Of a stretch of 64,000 nucleotides of DNA, positions 49,172-59,279 are shown piece after piece. Origin of the DNA: Elmis aenea (lineage: Eukaryota > Arthropoda > Insecta > Coleoptera > Elmidae); assembly GCA_947652605.1 (NCBI GenBank), contig OX393584.1:31793467-31857466 (forward strand). Reading direction: 5' to 3'. The first letter of the stretch is position 1. Each line of letters opens with the position of its first letter. The notes beneath the pieces were generated by a model. The model had not been told where the DNA came from and made no database searches. It saw nothing but the letters and a program-made list of their open reading frames with translations. Made by a program: the position numbers and the translations under genes.

Positions 49172-49656
49172 GTAGGCAAGATAATTCTTATTCTCAAAAG
49201 TTGACTTGTTTGTTGCTGATTAGCCATTGTAAATTAATTTTTGAAAAAATTCTGGCTTACATAGCAACAAATTTTAATAATAAAATCTTCTGACAGTACG
49301 TACGTACTTACCGTTAATGATTTGATATCAGGTTTTTGTACATTAATACATAAATAATTTGTACAATTAACCATCGTTAAGTAGCAGCCAAAAATTCGGT
49401 GATTTAGCAAATAGCTTTTGTTAAAAATGTAAGGTCAGCAAATGTCAAGACAAGGCTATTGAGGTTTCGTCTTTTACCAAATGTATGGGGATTTATTGTA
49501 ATGTTTAGATGAATATTGTGGTACGAGAGACATCCCCCAGTTTAATTTATGTTAAAAATCTGTTGCAGAGCTTGAATTGGGTACACAATGCGTGGTCGAA
49601 ATGAACAAGCAACAAACTATCCTCCAACACTCGACGGGTTTGGATAAAATAGACAG
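49108..49656 (+). CDS. Khc-73: Khc-73/KIF13-type kinesin-3 motor protein, first two coding exons (5' part of gene)
   Basis: Exon 1 (49108-49171) encodes MEKMSTDKIKVAVRVRPFNR, then R and the first base of a Glu codon. Exon 2 (49569-49656, after TTGCAG) continues ELELGTQCVVEMNKQQTILQ and ends near LDKIDR. DKIKVAVRVRPFNRRE is the first beta-strand of the kinesin-3 motor head and matches KIF13A/KIF13B/Khc-73 much better than kinesin-1. Family members are plus-end-directed microtubule motors for endosomal and polarity cargo. The P-loop, switch and FHA regions are not in the window. Two Met codons are possible: 49108 (with an in-frame stop upstream at 49060-49062) or 49117, where AAAAATGTC sits closer to the start used by relatives. 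The exon 2 donor is best read as AG|GCAAGT, a GC-AG type. Confidence 0.9.
49569..49656 (+). CDS. Khc-73: Khc-73 coding exon 2
   Basis: The acceptor is TTGCAG at 49563-49568. The chosen end is before GCAAGT (49657-49662), in phase 2, so the next exon would complete an Arg/Lys codon as in relatives (ERKQPKTF). The alternative donor GTGAAT at 49661 is weaker. The exon encodes the TQCVVEM core found across KIF13 proteins. Confidence 0.85.
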
Positions 49657-50229
49657 GCAAGTGAATCAAACTCGTGTCGTGATTGTGTTTCGGTGAATTT
49701 GTTGAATACACGGATAACACCGCCTATATTCAAAAAATTTAATCACTCATTACCTACTCATGTCTGTTTATTTTAATAACAACAGTGGTGATTTGTACTG
49801 AAGTAGGAATTGCCTTGTAAGTTAATTCAGTGAAGTACTTCAGGCAAAAAAGCTATCAAGCAGAGAATGTCTGTCTGTCTGTCCTATCAAGCATTCTCTC
49901 ACTGTCGTAGGTTTTATCGCGAACTGGAGAATCCCACGCGCTGCACTCAATGGGATTATTGGAAATTTGTAAATGATAATCTATTTATTCGTTAAAGTTT
50001 TGCTATTATAAACGTAACCTGTTATCTAGCGTTTAAAAAGTGAGATTTTAATGTTTTAGATATTTAGAAAAAATGTCGGTAACACTGAGTACATGGGTGT
50101 TTTTTAAAAAAATATTATAAATATTAACTACCGTTATTTAAGTACAATAATTTTAGTTGTTTTCAGCTCTACTTTTAGTTTGGTTCTTTACATAGTGACA
50201 TGCATTTATATTTTATATAGGTACATGTA

Positions 50230-51195
50230 CAGTGTGTTCAAAAGGAATGGAATATGCTATATATCTCAGTAAATATCTACTTTAGGGAAAAATATTTTGA
50301 AGAAAAGTTGTTTGGTACTTAGTTTTCCATCATAAGAAAAAATTTAAATATTTTTTTCATAATAACAAACACGCAATGAAAAACAATAGAATTTTTTTAA
50401 GTGGCAAGATACCCCTACATTACACTCATTTGTTAGATTTTTTTTTCTTTTCAATAATGGGGTCACCTTAAAAATTAAGTTTATGCTAAGCTAAGAGGCC
50501 GGAGAATATCGAAAATTTAAAAGATTGTATTAGAGAAATTACACCTGAAATGGTTGGGAATGTTATAACGGGTTTAAAAACCGAGTTTATCATTGCCAAG
50601 CTGTAAATGGTTCACAGTTTGAACACGTATTGTAGATTTCGTCAAAAAAAAATAGTTCTTATGTTTTTGTTAGAAATAACAAATAAATATTAAATACTAA
50701 TCAATTAAAATAATTTTTGCGTTTTTCTCAAACAGTTGTTTAAGTAAGGGTACTAAAGTTTTGTATCATTGAAAAGAGAAAAACAAACCTCTATCAAATG
50801 AGGGGTACATTGTCATTTAAAAAAATTTAATTCTTTTTCGTTGCGCTTTTGTTATTCGAAAAAAAAAAAATTTTAAATTGTGGCTTATGGTGGAAAACTA
50901 AGGCTAGGCGCGCACATGCGATTTTCTATCGCGCGATTATTTAGTCGCACAAATAGAGCTCATGGTTTTAAATGCAGTTGCGCTCACATGCGACTAAATA
51001 ATCGCAGCGATTTAAAAGCGCAACTGCACTTAAAACCATGAGTTCTATTTGTGCGACTAAATGATCGCGCGACCGAAAATCGCAAGTGCGCGCCTAGCCT
51101 AAGTAGGTACCAAACAACTTTTATACAAAACATTTTTCCGTAAAGTGGATATTTACTGAGATATATAGCATATTCCATTCCTTTTGGACACACTG
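50230..51195. mobile_element. Mariner-type long-TIR MITE (966 bp including a nested insert)
   Basis: Ends CAGTGTGTTCAAAAGGAATG and CATTCCTTTTGGACACACTG are bounded by TA on both sides (50228-50229, 51196-51197). The inverted arms extend about 170-190 bp (shared GGAATATGCTATATATCTCA, AGTTGTTTGGTAC, GTTTTCCAYCATAAG). The right arm is interrupted by another element at 50902-51099; without it the element would be about 765 bp. No transposase is encoded. Confidence 0.88.
50902..51099. mobile_element. Nested PIF/Harbinger-type fold-back MITE (198 bp)
   Basis: GGCTAGGCGCGCACATGCGA at the left and GTGCGCGCCTAGCC at the right start arms of about 85 bp, flanked by TAA (50899-50901, 51100-51102). The uninterrupted arm of the host element reads TTA at the corresponding site (50319-50321), so TAA is the duplicated target. 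GC-rich CpG content contrasts with the surroundings. Confidence 0.9.
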
Positions 51196-51197
51196 TA

Positions 51198-52188
51198 TGT
51201 AATTACTCATAACAGCTTAGTTTTTCTGGTGTTTGTCTGCTTTCTGCTGCTTTTATCTTATAGCATTTCAATTAAACTGTAATCGGTAAAGCGAAATCGT
51301 GAGATGGGTGTAATACGGCTGTATTATCAGAATTTTGTTGATTCAAATGTAGCATCGTCAAAAATAGCCGAATTTAAAGCAATAACTTGTTTTTAAAAGA
51401 GGCTATTTTATTTATTTTAATAGACAATTAAATTACCTAAGCTTTCTGTTAAATAGAACTGTCGAAAACAGTATCTTAGGGTTAGAAAACGTAGAAAAAT
51501 ATGTCTAACTGCTGGGGGGTTATCCTGTGTTATACGATGCAGGTGTCAATGACGTCACTCGACTTATAAAATTGGCAATAATGGCAAAATAACGTCTAAC
51601 AAATTTCAATACAATGAAATTATTTTAAGTAAGGGAAAATACATTTTCATTTAAAATAACTTTCGTATTAAATCTGCCGAAAGACAACGACTTGTGCTAA
51701 ATATAAATCCATGAAATCACTGGTCGTTATGTTAATTTTTATACCATGGACTGCATGGAGTTACCTAAAGTTGTTCTAGTTCGTGCTGATATAATACATA
51801 TTGTTGTTTTCTTTTGCCACTCGGCGAAACGATTATTACATACTTTATTTTGTAATTCTTAAAAACTAAAGAAAAATACGTTGGGAGTCACAACATTATC
51901 TGCCATTGCAGTCTGAACGTAACGCTACGTTAAGTGGTGTGATGCTTTCCGTTTAATTATTTTAATGGTCAGGTGTTATTGTACTTATTTTAAATAATAC
52001 ATTGCGAACTTTAATATCTTTTAATTAGTGAGTTGCTTGAAGGTTATCGCTTAATGCAGCGGCCCTCGACTTTTTTTGTCTTGGCACACGTGATAGCCTT
52101 CACGCGTATCATATCTTATCAATATACCTGGCTTGAGATGAAAACTTGGAAAATACGAGGAAGGAAATCACATTTTTTGAGATAGTGC
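51198..52188. other. Probable Khc-73 intron sequence
   Basis: No exon or repeat with defined ends was recognised. Confidence 0.45.
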
Positions 52189-52293
52189 AGGGTGAATATT
52201 ATGTTCCAGGCCGATGTTGTTTTTGAATAAGCCGGAAATGAATCACATTTTTTTAAATTTGGATTTTTTTATTCAACAGTAGGCTTATGACAA

Positions 52294-52488
52294 TTATGTA
52301 TGGAATATGACATCGCTCAAGTGACCACCTCTGGCAGCGTTACAAATGCCTGTTCTTTTAATCATATTTTTCATGACATTCTCGCACGTTTCGCGTGTTA
52401 TTTCCGCAATTTCATGTCGAATATTGTCCTGAAGCATTGGAATTGTTGTTGGTTTATTAGCGTAGACTTTTCCTTTCAGGTACCCCCA
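52294..52488 (-). pseudogene. Tc1/mariner-superfamily transposase, C-terminal end beside an assembly gap
   Basis: The minus-strand frame reads WGYLKGKVYANKPTTIPMLQ, then DNIRHEIAEITRETCENVM, and closes RGGHLSDVIFHT before TAA. The WGYLK, VYANKPT, I(R/E)xxxxxI and GxHLxDVIFxT pattern is the end of the DDE domain of an abundant insect Tc1/mariner-like transposase. Its catalytic aspartates lie upstream, in the unread gap or beyond. GCAGGGTGAATATTATG at 52187-52203 is a candidate terminal repeat of the same element. Sequence right of the gap does not continue this frame recognisably. Confidence 0.75.
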
Positions 52489-52688
52489 NNNNNNNNNNNN
52501 NNNNNNNNNNNNNNNNNNNNNNNNNNNNNNNNNNNNNNNNNNNNNNNNNNNNNNNNNNNNNNNNNNNNNNNNNNNNNNNNNNNNNNNNNNNNNNNNNNNN
52601 NNNNNNNNNNNNNNNNNNNNNNNNNNNNNNNNNNNNNNNNNNNNNNNNNNNNNNNNNNNNNNNNNNNNNNNNNNNNNNNNNNNNNNNN
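52489..52688. other. Assembly gap, 200 N
   Basis: Exactly 200 undetermined bases, a conventional placeholder size, so the true length is unknown. It falls inside a repetitive transposon, a common cause of gaps. Confidence 0.99.
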
Positions 52689-53324
52689 TCAAACTACGCC
52701 AGAAAAGTTCATAACGTATGTACATTTGTTTAATGATATTGACGACAGATTAAGAGTTAAAGCAAACGCAGGTACCCAATATTAAGAGCTATCCTCAATT
52801 AGGCTACTTTCCTCTACTCTTGATTTTTAAAATACTTTATTGTTGTTCATCTCAAAAAATATCTCTGAACCACCCAGTGGTCATTTGCACTTCGCTTCTA
52901 CCTTAAGACGGAAACTTAATCCGAAGGACTGACTGACTCGCTGTGCAACGTCCAAAGTTTTCCGAAGGACTCGATGGTAGTCAAACTTCAAATAACAGTC
53001 AAGAACTGTATAAAACATTTAAGATTTAATGGAGCATCTTGTCCATTATTTATATCCCTTTTTTGTTTCCTTGAAATGGGTACTGAAACCCAGTACCTAA
53101 TGAAAAACAAAATTGCAGTATTTTTCGTTGTTTATATTACTTATACTACTCGTCAAACGATGGCATAAGGCGTTTCACTAAGTTGTCCTGTATTTTCGTG
53201 TAAAGGTTCAGTTTTGGAGACTTTTTTTCTTTTAAAGCTTGCTGTTGACCTACTTTTTGGATTTTTTATATATTGTACACAGTAGAACAAAATAATCACA
53301 AATTGATCAATTAATGAATGTTTA

Positions 53325-53771
53325 TTAATTGGGCCATAAATAACTTGTATAATAAATTTGAAGCCATTTCCTGTAGTTTTAAGAAAATCGATTTTTTTGT
53401 CGAAAAAAGTGCAAAGTCCCATTTTTCACGAAAAATTAAAAATCGTATTTAGGGGCTAATAATCCTTAATTGGGCTATAAATAACCTGTATAATAAATTT
53501 GAAGCCATTTCCTGTAGTTTTAAGAAAATCGATTTTTTTGTCGAAAAAAGTGCAAAGTCCCATTTTTCACGAAAAATTAAAAATCGTATTTAGGGGCTAA
53601 TAATCCTTAATTGGGCTATAAATAACCTGTATAATAAATTTGAAGCCATTTGCTGTAGTTTTAAGAAAATCGATTTTTTTGTCGAAAAAAGTACAAAGAC
53701 TATAGCCTTTGCACTTTTCCCGTTTTTCACGAAAAATTAAAAATCGTATTTAGGGGCTAATAATCCTTAAA
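53325..53771. repeat. 141-bp satellite, three tandem copies
   Basis: The unit begins TTAATTGGGCYATAAATAAC and ends GGGGCTAATAATCC; copies start at 53325, 53466 and 53607, an exact 141-bp period for the first two. The third has an 18-bp expansion near 53695-53720 that turns the AAAAGTRCAAAG motif into a hairpin with CTTTGCACTTTT. Copies 1 and 2 differ at very few positions, indicating recent duplication. Confidence 0.95.
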
Positions 53772-53775
53772 GGCA

Positions 53776-55131
53776 ATACATCGATATATGTATTTAAGAT
53801 ATGTTATGTTATAAAACCATTTTAATGTGACATTATTAAATAATTATTGTGAAGGATTAACAAACACCGCATTTTAAGTTCGGAGTAATATAAATAAGTA
53901 TAAAATTTTCATCGAAAATTACCAAGTCGGCTTATTATACTGTTACACTGTACAATTAAATATATTTTAGTTGTATATTGCAAACTTTTAGAGATGCCTT
54001 AGTTGCTTTGAGTAGTATACATGAATAAAATTGAGTTACATACGGTAGTATGCGGCAATCTACAAGTCTTGCATTGAGTTTCCTACACGTCTTAAGGTTA
54101 ACTAAAAATGTGCCTTATGCAATCGAGCTTCAATCACCCTAACTCGGTTATGTTCAGAAATAGATGATTAAAACTGTATTTAAAATTTAAATATAATACC
54201 TTCCTGGTATTAAAGCCAACGATAAATGCCATTTAAAAACACAATTAGTAACATGTTAAAAATTTAAATACACACTGTAACTCAGGCTTGAAAAACGTTG
54301 CAGAGTCCATTATAGATTCTCATTAAGCGAACGAGTTTTTGCACGTTGAAGAGACGACTGTTAATTGCCGATAATAACTGAGATGTCTGATCCAACAGTT
54401 TTTTGACATCTTTATGTCGAAATTGTAATTGTTTCAACTAAATATTTATAAAAAAATTATCGAATTCCTTTGATGTTTGGGTTCACAAACAGCACACTTT
54501 ATTGTTACACCTGTGTAATCGGTTGGGTATTATTAACAGGTGGAAAGCGGTTGAACTGTAGCATCTCCGATAGCAACAGTAACGGGCGCATAAAAACAAT
54601 TTCACATTAAAAACTATTTTCCGATAATTTCCGGTTTAAATTTCTGTAAACAATAGGTTGCCGGTGGATGCACCGTTTAGTCCGATTGCAAGTTCAACTA
54701 TCTTAATCTCATAAACGGCAAGCAAGACTTACAGAAAAAGTTAATGTAGACAAATCGTTCCAATGTCAGTGTAACAATCAGCGCAAATTTCTTTATAAAA
54801 ATGTTCTATTACACGGACTGAAAATTAAAATAAGCAATGTTTTGAAGCCCATAATGTATCGGATTTGTTAATTGATTAAAAAAAAAATACATTCCGAGGA
54901 AAAGTTGTAAATATTCTTAAGCAGTATAAAAATGGCGACAAGTATTGGGTTAAACATTATTGAGATTTCTATTTTTTTCAAGTGGAAATCATATTTGGTT
55001 TTAACTGTTTTAACTTCATAAACAATTTGGAGGTTAGTCAAAATGTAGCTATTCTTTAAAATTCGAAAATATATTTACAGAACAATAAAACCGAAATGTG
55101 TGACAACGGACAATTTTTTTTGCAAACCTTG
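53776..55131. other. Probable Khc-73 intron sequence
   Basis: Nothing recognisable as exon, RNA gene or delimited repeat. Confidence 0.45.
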
Positions 55132-55163
55132 TTATTATTAATAATAATAATAATAATAATAAT
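55132..55163. repeat. (AAT/ATT)n microsatellite
   Basis: About ten trinucleotide repeats, interpreted as the LINE tail. Confidence 0.9.
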
Positions 55164-55698
55164 GATATTTATTTTAGCACTTGGCTAATCATTTCACATA
55201 TTTACATACAAATATTCACAACATATAACATTTTAAAACTTTTCCTTAAGATGACAAAATCGTCAGTTTACAATATATTTTTGCTTTGCATGATGAATTA
55301 AATTAATGCAAGCTAAAAAAGGATAAAATACTTTAATTTATATAAAACAGTCTATCATTGTCAATTTTACAATAATTATATTAAATACTATATAAAATTA
55401 AGTAACAGCGTCACAGTAGTAAAATGCTTAAAACAAAATCAAACCGGGCCTTCCTATTAGATCAACTTTTTGTAATCGCTACCACACATTGCTATAGGCA
55501 CTCTGTTCAAATTAGTAAGAGAAAGTCAGGTTTTTCATTTTTATAATAAAGTAAAATAAATAAAGATGACAAAAACGTCAGTTTACAATGTCTTCAAACA
55601 TACATTATTTTCTCTTTGCATTATAAATTAAATTAATGCAAGCTATAAATAAATATTAAAACAAATAATAACAATGAAGTATCAAAAAGATTAAAAGA

Positions 55699-55884
55699 TT
55701 ATGTCATGAGATTTCTTAAATACCGCCTTTTAAATTGCTTAACACTTCTTGCATTCTTCACTTCGTTGAGCAGTGCGTTAAACAGGGAAACACCATCCAC
55801 AAACACGTTTTGTCTAGTACATGACTTTGAGCCCGGTTGGCACCTAAAATTATCCTTGGATCTAGTTGAATACGAATGGTACGC
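55699..55884 (-). pseudogene. LINE reverse transcriptase ORF2, C-terminal remnant
   Basis: The minus-strand frame YHSYSTRSKDNFRCQPGSKS continues to NVFVDGVSLFNALLNEVKNA and FKRRYLRNLMT, then a stop. Insect and other LINE ORF2 proteins end with the pattern (Y)xTRxxxxFxxPxxRT...SxFYxGxxLFNxLPxEIKxxxxxxxFKxxLKxxL, which this matches. The catalytic FADD region is not present, so only about the last 60 residues survive. Confidence 0.72.
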
Positions 55885-56533
55885 ATTTTTTTTCTTCAAA
55901 TTAACTACTAACGTACTAACAACCAATTTCCGATTTTAATTCCGAAACAATAATTAAATTTAGTGACGTTTTAATGCTGTTGTCAATAAAATTTAATTTT
56001 TTCAATACTTTTTAGATACATATATTAATTCATCTAAAAATATAGCTCCACTGATACGTCTATCGATTAATTTGTAAATGGCCGAAGCAAACAGCGTTGC
56101 TTGTTTTTTTAGTTACTTTTCAGTTTCACACACAAGTAACACAAGGCTGATTGATCGCATACATTTGCTTCTTTTGACGTTGTTTAATGCAAATAGAATT
56201 TGATACTGTGCAAACACTTTCAGTGTAAACCGTACCAGGTGCGTTTAATGATGTCTTGAAAACCGAAGCATCTACAACGAACATTTGATAATATGTTTAA
56301 TATATGGTTCGAAAAATTACATTCAGGCAATCATATACACTATTAAAATACTTTTTAAGGGGTAAATGTCAATGGATTTCTTTTTATATGCCGTGAGTTA
56401 AAAGAGAGCTTTGGTAAAATAAGTGTAAGGCTTTGAGATAAAGGTTTAACTTCCAAAATTACGACGTTCGATCAAAAAATACAGAGCCTGGACAAATTTT
56501 TAAGTATTTATTCAATTAAATTAAAAGTATGAC

Positions 56534-57178
56534 TTAATCTCCTTCAAATGACTCCTCTTGGCTTGCTTCACACTTTTCAAAACTGTCCTGAAAACCGTTT
56601 TTCGTAAGTGCGTTTAATCGCGTTGTCGTAGCCCTCTTAACCTATCGAGTCGAACAATTTTTTCTTGATAGTCATATTGATTTTTAGAAACAGCTAGAAA
56701 TATGGCGGTTGCAAAACCATTAACCCACTGCTCTTGTCAAATAGTTCCTTATAATATTTAGAGTTCACAGTAGTACCTCTAACTCTAGGCTCTAGGCACA
56801 AACTTCGCTCGCGCGTTCCTTCAAAATCGAAAAAAATCGGTCAACACCCCCTTGACGTTGGATTTTTATTGGCGTGTTTTTTTTTTTCGGCCAAGTTTAG
56901 CTGTCCGTTTTCCGTTGTGAACTCTGACTTTTAGTCTCAGGGTCATAATAATAGACCCTATATTTATCTTCTGTTATAACACTCTTCAAAAAGTTGGGAT
57001 CTGAAGCTACACGGTCACGAAATCCCAACGAACACCTTTTCGAAATCGGTCAAAGCACTTGTACACCGTCTTAATAAAGCTCCATGAACTAATCTTAAAG
57101 ATTTAATGTGTTTCTTTTGGACTTTTTTCAAGTTTGAAACAAAATTTAATATTTACACCTTGTTCGCGATCGATTTTT
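56534..57178 (-). pseudogene. Mariner transposase pseudogene
   Basis: The minus strand, with several frameshifts and in-frame stops, still shows the whole order of a mariner transposase. At the 5' end is REQGVNIKFCFKLEKSPKET (N-terminal HTH). It is followed by the centre YYYDPETKSQSSQ (from the conserved GDETWVYYYDPETKxQSSxW block), a degenerate DFF.F.G..H..F remnant, and the terminal FQDSFEKCEASQEESFEGD before TAA. The segment is about 645 bp, against about 1,030 bp for an intact gene, so there are internal deletions. GACAGAGCCTGG-like bases at about 56480-56497 may be a worn terminal repeat. Function is lost. Confidence 0.8.
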
Positions 57179-57870
57179 TTAGAAAACAGGCACCTATATA
57201 GCAACTACGACTAAATAGATAAACTGAACGGATTGAAAATTCAGTTTTTGTCAGCAGAAAATTGCTAGATGGTGTTTTTTAGGGCAAATACAATCGATCT
57301 TCGGATAGATCCTAAGCTGTGGCTGCGTTTACCGAATGATCTGATTAAACCTCGAGGAATCGTATAATTTGCCTGGCATTTTAAAAATTGTCCAACCAAT
57401 CAATATCAAGTAAACGTCGAGGTAAACTGTGGATTTCTACAAACCCCATATCCGGTATAAGCATATAAGAGTGTTTGAAATAAGTTCACAAGTAATTTGC
57501 ATAAATGTTATTGACGCAATTGGTATTGTTAAATTTGTACTTCACTAGTGCACATCATCGTTGAAGAATCATAGTTAACATGAGCTAACAAATGCTTTTT
57601 TGTGCGATCGTACTAGAAACAGCTGTTTGACGGACGCGTTAGCAACCATAAAGTACTGCATTACCGGCCCTATCCTTAGCAACGGCCGTAAAAGTTACTT
57701 TATATATATATATGAGTCTTGAGAGTAACTTTTACCGAAAATAAATGTGCAAAATGGTGAGCTGATTTCAAATCTACATCCTGTTTATACCTAATTACCC
57801 ATGCTTACAGTTTCTGATTTGTATCAAGTTTCCTTAACGTTTTAACATTGAATTTAAACAAGTATTAAAT

Positions 57871-58002
57871 TGTTACAATCTTCGTTCCCGTCGTTTGATA
57901 AAGACCAACATAGGATGGTCGAAACGTCACACAAATCAAGAAGACGCAGTTCCAAACCCGGGAACAAAGATTGTAACATGGACGATAGCCGCGAAAGCCT
58001 GA
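57871..58002 (+). mobile_element. Penelope-like 3' region, copy A, with hammerhead-like core in a 20-bp inverted repeat
   Basis: TGTTACAATCTTCGTTCCCG (57871-57890) and its inverted copy (57959-57978, 19 of 20 matches) enclose a small structured core. The core is TTGATAA, A, then a 5-bp stem GACCA/TGGTC (57903-57907, 57916-57920), then GAAACGTC. The order CUGANGA, stem II, GAAAC, GUC is that of hammerhead ribozymes, which are known in Penelope-like retroelements; here the first box is degenerate. The element ends GCCGCGAAAGCCTGAAGAA, shared with copy B at 15.6 kb. Confidence 0.5.
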
Positions 58003-59237
58003 AGAATAAAAAAGTATTAAGTTACTATTGAATGAATAGTCATTACGAATTGTTTTGGACTTGATGTTTTTTTACCTTGTGTTTATTTGTCCGCAAAACT
58101 CGAAAAAGTGTGAAATTTAACCATATTAAAGTAAATGTATTCGAAAACGTGACGTTTGTCGTTATAGATGTATTTTCGAAAAGTAATATTGGTGTTGAAT
58201 GTAAAATAACAGTTTCTTTAAAGGCGTTAATCGGATATAAACTACATATTTATAAAAACAGTTTTTATATATTTGAGATATAATAGTTAAAATAAATTGA
58301 ATAAACTGTAAAATACAAATATTGACGAAGGTAATACGATTTATCAATGTTCTATCATTTTGCAAATGTAATGAAAAACAAAACTAGAAATTTATTTGGT
58401 TATATATCTGTTCACAAAACGTGACGTCTTTACTCTGAGAAAGAATAGTCCAATAATTCAAATCTTCAGTACAAATAACACCTGCATTTGAATAAAGAAT
58501 ACTTTTGTGGCCAAAACCCAACAGCATTTGCCATTTTTTCTAAAGATATAAAAAACGCAATAATAAATGTGTTTCGGCAGATGTGGTACAACTATCCAAT
58601 ATCATTCCATGTAATGCAGCCGTATTTTAAAAAGAATAAAACTAGTATTGAATATTTTCAGACTAATATTTGTATTGGTAGATTGGTACCTAGTTTTAGT
58701 TTATTTACACTGTCGACGATGTAGACAAATCATGTGTGACGCATATCATAATCAGTAAGGGGTGTTTATTATCTTACACTCAAGCTTTTGCTGTTTATTT
58801 GTAAAATTGAAACGAGCAGAAATCCTCCAGAGGCAATTTTTTTTACAAGCGCTAATTAGCTATACGTGATAGAAGAGGTAAAAGTAATTATGTCATGAAA
58901 TAACAAAAAGTTCATAAAATATTGGAGTAGTACTGTTTCTTAATTTAACTAAACTGGTTAGATATATTAGTTAATTAATCGCAAAGTTTATTTACAACAT
59001 TTGAAATTCGGTAGCTCTTAAATTTTAATAAATTAATCTCGCTATTATGTCAGAATCACTTATATTTTTGATTTTCTATTAAGGTCTCGTTTCTGCCAGA
59101 GACGAAACGCAAAAGAAAATGTTTTTTTAAAATTAGTAGGTGTTGTGTTCAATTTTACGATATTAATAAGTTTTAAAATTTTTAAATATTGAGAAAAAAA
59201 GACTAGTATATTAATTGTTGATAAAAAAAAATTAGCC
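58003..59237. other. AT-rich non-coding DNA
   Basis: No exon recognised. The 78-codon frame at 58488-58724 has no family features. Confidence 0.45.
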
Positions 59238-59272
59238 CTGAGGATGCTCAAAAAACTAGTGAGCGAAACGTA
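59238..59272 (+). ncRNA. Hammerhead-ribozyme-like core, probably from a Penelope-like element
   Basis: CTGAGGA (59238-59244) matches the CUGANGA box exactly. One extra T follows, then a perfect 5-bp stem II GCTCA/TGAGC around a 9-nt loop, then GAAAC (59265-59269) and GTA, an allowed NUH cleavage triplet. Stem III would be at most one or two base pairs, as in the minimal hammerheads of retroelements, which may act as dimers. The extra base before stem II is also present in the 57.9 kb copy. Activity is not shown. Confidence 0.45.
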
Positions 59273-59279
59273 GGATCAA

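Larger units (their letters stand above)
55132..55890 (-). mobile_element. 5'-truncated LINE 3' end with (ATT)n tail
   Basis: On the minus strand the C terminus of a LINE ORF2 (55884 to 55699) is followed by about 530 bp of 3' UTR and a simple ATT repeat at 55132-55163, preceded by AATAAATATC. LINEs of the Jockey/CR1/RTE type end this way. An approximately 85-bp segment of the UTR is present twice (55248-55330, 55563-55650). Confidence 0.7.

Noticed and set aside
48955..49227. 90-codon minus-strand frame over the kinesin first exon
   Set aside because: It is antisense to the conserved DKIKVAVRVRPFNRR coding sequence and has no family features.
52689..52785. Short frame to the right of the gap (QTTPEKFITYVHLFND...)
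   Set aside because: It does not match the transposase on the other side and no family was recognised.
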